Shown here one piece after another: positions 8,705 through 13,351 of a stretch of DNA of 13,351 bases. The DNA lies in the NCBI GenBank assembly GCA_004151065.3, contig NWUY0300019266.1:8225-21575 (forward strand), read 5' to 3'. Both the position numbers and the translations under genes were made by a program. Below the pieces are notes generated by a model that had not been told where the DNA came from, ran no database searches, and was given only the letters and a program-made list of their open reading frames with translations. This DNA comes from Larix sibirica. Lineage: Eukaryota; Streptophyta; Pinopsida; Pinales; Pinaceae. The stretch's first letter is position 1, and each line of letters starts with the position of its first letter.

Positions 8705-8883
8705 TGTGTTCAGTCTTTTGGAGTTTCACTGTGTAGAAATTTAGAAACAATCGATGCGTTTGGAGTGGTCACTCCACCAATCTTCAGCTTCATTTAGATC
8801 TTGAATATGGATGGAATGTCCACTCGATACACGTCGATCGTTTCTAAATTTAGAAACAATGAAACTCCAGAAGACTGGACACA
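8705..8883. mobile_element. 179-bp foldback (MITE-like) element, copy 2
   Basis: Arms are 8705-8781 and 8807-8883 with loop 8782-8806. The sequence is the same as the copy-1 element, including arm mismatches. It arose by the unit doubling and not by separate insertion. Confidence 0.85.
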
Positions 8884-9187
8884 ATAAATATATAAATTAT
8901 CTACACTTTCATGACATTCAGTTCAATTACAATTGTTTTTGGAAAGGATTTAGCTAAACCTGTATTTAGAGTAATTGAAGCTTGGGTCCATCATAAATGG
9001 AGAATGAGTGGCTGTCATCATATAGTTTACTAGTGGGTCTGCTCTGCATAGTGTTTATCTTAATACTCAGAAAATTCAAAAGATTTACATTTTTACTAGA
9101 AAGAACATTAAAATAAATTTGTACTTCCAAAACAAGGCGATGAGATTATATACCTCCATTGATACTAAAATTTTGATAGTAAACATA

Positions 9188-9308
9188 TTAAGAGTGTTAT
9201 CCAAGTATACAATTGATACAATTCAGGAAAATTGCTACTTCAAAAGGGGTTAAAGGCTTGTGCAAAGGATTTGGGCCTACCATGGTCAGAAGTCTTCCTT
9301 TGAACAAT
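9188..9308 (+). pseudogene. Mitochondrial carrier (BOU-like) 3' coding fragment A, copy 2
   Basis: Same frameshifted fragment as at 2890-3010, with the KGFGPTMVRSLPLNN block followed by run-on into former 3' flank. The shared one-base insertion and the missing C terminus show that the damage predates the unit doubling. It is not expected to yield a product. Confidence 0.8.
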
Positions 9309-9416
9309 TTACAATCCCACGTTTACTCAATGTACATGCTTAATCATTACTGTTTCTTGAATTACGTTAACAACTCTATGCTAGCAAGTTCACTTTGCCA
9401 AATGACTAGATCTAGT

Positions 9417-10420
9417 TATAACTCGAGATACAAGTTTATGAAACTAGCTCCTAATCTTGCTGCATTCGTAGATCTTCTCTGAAATGCTGATGCACTCATT
9501 GCTACTGACCTGGTGGAACTTACATGACACTGAAACAAGGGATCATGGAGTACAACATATATTTCTATAGGTCAAGGTTACCTTACAATTCATCTCAAAT
9601 TAGGTGTAGCTATCTATACTTTTGCACATTATTTGGAATCATAAATTTGAATGCCAGTGTATCTGTAATATTAGTGCTATCCAAGTACATGAACTTTGCA
9701 TTGTAACATAGTATGAACTTTAGATGGCCATGTATCAATAACATGCATTAGTACTGTATTTTATCTACCTTTCATAATTTCAATGTTTTCTTTACCTTTT
9801 AGTTTGTTTCTAACCCAGGCTGCAACTTTATTATTCAATATATAACCTTTACATTTAATCATGAATGTACATATGCACCAATGTTGTGTAAAATCCAAAC
9901 GCACTTGAATGTAGTACAAGGGTTTGTCGGACATTTCTTTATCTTTATGTTTTGAAGACAAGGAGAAACTCCATATGGTTGTTGTCAATGGAAAATCTAC
10001 TGACTCCCTTTTCTTTTCCTAGTGATTTTGTTTAAAAGGGTGCATTTATCTTGAAGGAATATTATCACTGATATAGAATTTATCATCCTCTAGCTGTCTT
10101 CACAACTACCATAATCAACCAATATCTAACCAAAAAATCTTTCTTCCATTGCATACACAATCAGAAATAAATCATCAAATGTTAAATATGAAAAATAATC
10201 ATATTCCTCATTCATAATTCATATTATAAAACTTCATAATCTAAAATTTTTAAATTTTGCAATGAAAGATAAAGCATTAGATATGTTGCCCAAGTCCTCA
10301 ATCTAGTGGACAATTATAAACAGATAATCAAATTGATGCACTGGGTGAAGTGCTCACTAAGCTACTACAACATGCCCTAGAAAATGACCTGATCCACCTC
10401 CCTTGGTCATTGAGGCACTC
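9417..10420. other. Anonymous non-coding stretch, copy 2
   Basis: Counterpart of 3119-4122. The open frames at 9524-9706 (plus) and 9761-9988 (minus) are unrecognised and are probably chance frames. Confidence 0.6.
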
Positions 10421-10632
10421 CAATTGAAATTTGTTCTTCATTTTCAGATTGGATTCCTAGACACTGCTATTTTTTTTCAACTGGTAACAGAACAATGGAA
10501 GGCACATCTAAAGAATAGAGTTATACTCAATTGAAATTTCTTCTTCATTTTCAGATTGGATTCCTAGACACTGTTATTTTTTCAACTGGTAACCGAACAA
10601 TGGAAGGCACATCTAAAGAATAGAGTTATACT
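10421..10632. repeat. 107/105-bp tandem doublet, copy 2
   Basis: Unit 1 is 10421-10527 and unit 2 is 10528-10632. The substitutions and the 8 versus 6 T-run difference are the same as in copy 1. Confidence 0.95.
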
Positions 10633-11212
10633 CAATTTATAGGGTTGTGGAACTTTGCCTATCTGTAGGTGAGATCAGTGGGCTTGTAATAACAACACCC
10701 ATTGATTGTGAAAAGTAAAACTGGGTGGACAACTCCTTCTATTAGAAGAGCTATATATGAACTCGTTCTTGTATATGTACACTTGCCATAGGTTGGAAAA
10801 ATGCAGTGTCCTCCAGTTCCACAGACAATGTCCATTCTGTACAATATGTAAGATTTGCTAAACGTCTATGAAACAGGTGAAGAATGCTGACCCAAACCCT
10901 ATCATTGTTGGAGTTATTTGACCTGTTTTTGTTGCCTTGCTTAGGTTTACTTGAAAGTTGAAATGCAAGTGACCACAACCTTGATATCAATTTCTCTTAC
11001 CTTTTTATGAGTGGTTTTGATCCTACCATGGTCATTGAGTTGGGACACGTTGGATCCTTCTCTTGTTAACTTGAGTCTAAGTTAAGAGTTACAAATGTCT
11101 AATTACGAACATAGTTATAACTAGACATTTCAGATCGATTTGGTTAACTTTAAGCATTTTGTTAACTTTGTTGACATAAATTTTGTGCAACAAGTTACAT
11201 GGAGCTCATTCA
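10633..11212. other. Anonymous non-coding stretch, copy 2
   Basis: Counterpart of 4335-4914. Minus-strand frames at 10659-10844 and 10751-10990 show no recognisable domain. Confidence 0.55.
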
Positions 11213-12079
11213 TTTAAGGTTGCTGATGCTGTCAGTATTATTCTCTAACATTATAGGTTCGTAGCTGTAACACTTCCTTTTGTTACTTTCTCGCTAATTG
11301 TGAATTAATGCGCATAATTTGACAAAGGTTCTCAAGAATAAGAGATTATTTTCCCAAGACATTCTTTTTGGCAGAAATATATAAAATGTGTACTCTTTCT
11401 CGACATTGAATTCAATTACTATTGTCTTTTGAAAGGGTTTAGTTCAACCTGTACTCAGAGTAATTGAAGCCTGGGTCCATGTTACATGGAGAACGAGTGG
11501 CTTTGATCATATAGTTTACTAGTGGCTCTGCTCTACCTAGTGTTCTCTTAATACTCACAAAACTCAAAAGTTTACATTTTTACTAGAAAGACCATTAAAA
11601 TGAATTTGTACTTCCAAAACAAGGCCATGAAATTATCTTCTTTTGTTATGATAAAATGTTGCTAATAAATATATTAAGAGTGTTATCCAAGTATTCTAGG
11701 ACAATTGATGCATTCAGGAAAATTGTTGCTTTAGAAGGGATTAACGCCTTTTATAAAGGATTCGGGCATGCTGTGGTTACAAGTGTTTCTGTTAGTGCAA
11801 GATGCTTCCTTTCTTACGAGGTTACAAAGTCAAGCTTGGGACTATTGTTTTTTTAAAGCTGTTGAGAGCTCTCCACTGATCATCAGTTCCTTGTCTGGAT
11901 GATCATTCATCCTTGTTTTATGCTTCTTGATGAATGTGAATTTCCAGGCTGGTGCCTTTGAACAATTTACAATTCTACCTTTACTCCATTTACATGCTTA
12001 ACTCATTGTTGGTTTCGTGAATTACATTATCAACTATAGATGCTGGCAAGTTCACTTCGCCAAATGACTAGATCCAGTA
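11213..12079. repeat. Segment B, copy 2
   Basis: Apparently identical to 4915-5781. It holds the better preserved carrier fragment and lacks the foldback. Confidence 0.85.
11671..11856 (+). pseudogene. Mitochondrial carrier (BOU-like) 3' coding fragment B, copy 2
   Basis: Same 3' carrier fragment as at 5373-5558, with EGINAFYKGFG and SARCFLSYEVTKSSLG before a TAA at 11854-11856. No upstream carrier repeats are present between this and segment A of copy 2, so it is a fragment here as well. Confidence 0.8.
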
Positions 12080-12609
12080 ACTTGTAATGGTGTGAATGGA
12101 AAATGCAGAAGTATGCCATATTATCAGGTAGGGTTTCAAACAATATAATTTGTAGTCTGCAATGTTCGAATTTGTTTGAATGCACATTGCCCATCGAGAA
12201 GGTTTGTCTGAAAAAGATCTCGTTCTTTTGATTTTGACATATTGTCCATATGTTTTTGTTGATAGCAGATACTATAAACCAACTCTAAAAATCCCACTTC
12301 CCGAACAATTCTGAGACATGTGGCTTGTAAGGGGTGGAGAGATTGAATCATAACGATGTTTAACAGGAATAGGAAGGAATCAAATACTCATCTTCTATAG
12401 CCCTTATTACAAAATAATTGCAGCAGTTCCTAAGTTCTCATCAACAACAAATTTTATATTCTAGTTCAGCAGGCTGAAATAATATAAGGGTGAGAAGAGA
12501 GAAAAAGTACCTAAAATTAAGTTGATTTATCTGACGCTCCCGAATAGATCAAATGGTGTCCTTGAGTTTTGATCCGGACCACCCCATCCACCAGGCCTAC
12601 AACCTAGTT
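12080..12609. other. Anonymous right tail of copy 2 with a small hairpin
   Basis: Counterpart of 5782-6311. The inverted repeat is one base weaker than in copy 1, because 12546 is a where 6248 is g (AGATCAAA against TTTGATCC at 12568-12575). The two adjacent differences at 12510-12511 are also here. The border motif ctacaacctagtt runs into a T run that leads to the unique flank. Confidence 0.6.
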
Positions 12610-13351
12610 TTTTTTAAGTATAAGCATTCCACATATATTATTATTTAAGATACACTTCACTCAGATCTTCAACATAGTTCAACTCTATCGCTATTTGGTA
12701 AATTGGGACCTATTATTATCATTTAAGGCGCAACAAAATCCTTTGAACAACTTTCATAACCACAACAATATGTTACCTACTCTCTCATATATTTTACCCA
12801 CTCTCTCATGTTGATAAGTGATGTAAAGGTTTCATCCAAACTCTTTACATATTCCAACATAGGTGATGGTGGGAGTCACTTTTTTTAATGACATTTCATT
12901 GAGTGTAACATATTTCAAATAAGGTTTAATATTATTTATGTTTTATGTTCTATCAAAGAAAGTGTAACATTTATTTATGTTATATGTTTTATCAAAGAAA
13001 ATGTAACATGATTCTAAATTAGCGTTTTTATAAATTGAAGTTATAGAAAATTTTAAGGATTCATAATTTTCTTAAAGTGAAGAAACCTTAAAGAATTTAT
13101 TAGTAACAAATTTTCATTCATAAAATGTTTGATGATATTTTAAAAAAAATTCAAATTTATAAAGGTTTTGTATAGTTTTGGTCAATTCTGCCTATTTTTA
13201 GATTAAAAACTTTTAATCTTATGGAATTTAGGTGAAACATATTGGAAAAAATAAAAAATAAAATGAATATTTAAAAAAAAAAACCTAAAAAATAACGTAT
13301 GGACTGAATTTCTCCCCTAAAATTTTCCCTAACTAAAATATTATAAACTAA
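12610..13351. other. Unique, very AT-rich right flank
   Basis: There is no open frame of note and no match to the 6.3-kb unit. It holds an approximate direct repeat of a tta-c-actctctcat pattern (12773-12810), a 39-bp tandem repeat (listed separately), and A runs near 13142 and 13273-13283. I recognise no gene, promoter or named transposon. Confidence 0.7.
12932..13009. repeat. 39-bp tandem repeat, two units
   Basis: Units 12932-12970 and 12971-13009 differ at only a few positions. Both start TTATTTATGTT, contain ATCAAAGAAA and end TGTAACAT. A shorter GAGTGTAACAT just upstream (12901-12911) matches the unit end and may mark an older partial unit. Confidence 0.9.

Larger units (their letters stand above)
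8501..9416. repeat. Segment A, copy 2
   Basis: Apparently identical to 2203-3118. It contains the second foldback and the second frameshifted carrier fragment, and pairs with segment B at 11213-12079. Confidence 0.85.
6313..12609. repeat. 6,298-bp tandem unit, copy 2
   Basis: This is the second direct copy of the unit. It starts immediately after the undetermined base and runs into unique AT-rich flank after 12609, where a T run follows the border motif. Both copies have the same content, order and orientation, and the same pseudogene stops and frameshifts. Those lesions therefore predate the doubling, if the doubling is real. Confidence 0.97.

Noticed and set aside
15-12609. The two 6.3-kb copies as long terminal repeats of one retroelement
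   Set aside because: There is no internal region between them. They abut at one n, and their content (LINE remnant, carrier fragments) is not LTR-like.
1-13351. CRISPR array, tRNA or rRNA genes, bacterial operons or a novel defence system
   Set aside because: There are no regularly spaced short repeats, no recognisable structural RNA genes and no long coding frames. The content is plant-type transposon and pseudogene debris.

Overview
The window reads as AT-rich nuclear DNA from a land plant. Two things support this: decayed pieces of a plant-type LINE reverse transcriptase, and decayed pieces of a mitochondrial carrier whose last residues match the plant BOU (A BOUT DE SOUFFLE, carnitine/acylcarnitine-like) subfamily as I know it. 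A large-genome plant such as a gymnosperm is possible but not shown. I find no intact protein gene, no rRNA or tRNA gene, no CRISPR array and no bacterial-type operon. All longer open frames are under 140 codons.

Layout. The dominant feature is a 6,298-bp unit present twice in direct tandem (about 15-6311 and 6313-12609). The copies are joined at a single undetermined base (n, position 6312). I saw only five base differences between them, all near the ends of the unit, and no indels. The last 742 bases (12610-13351) are unique, very AT-rich flank.

Inside each unit, left to right in copy-1 coordinates: an anonymous non-coding stretch (1-1035); a minus-strand LINE reverse transcriptase remnant (about 1036-2202); segment A (2203-3118), holding a 179-bp foldback element and a broken carrier 3' end; anonymous sequence (3119-4122); a 107/105-bp tandem doublet (4123-4334); anonymous sequence (4335-4914); segment B (4915-5781), an older diverged copy of segment A with a better preserved carrier 3' end; and a short anonymous tail with a small hairpin. 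Adding 6298 gives the copy-2 coordinates.

History that can be read. A carrier-gene 3' end with its flank was duplicated long ago, giving segments A and B. Segment A then gained a foldback element, a frameshift and probably a repeat-mediated deletion, and a 5'-truncated LINE ends at its left edge. Much later the whole 6.3-kb unit was doubled, either really in the genome or only in the assembly. The single n at the exact joint, with differences lying near the presumed contig ends, favours an assembly artefact. A short repeat at all three unit borders leaves a real duplication possible. Nothing here works together as a functional system. The interest lies in the duplication, the foldback and the fossil gene fragments.
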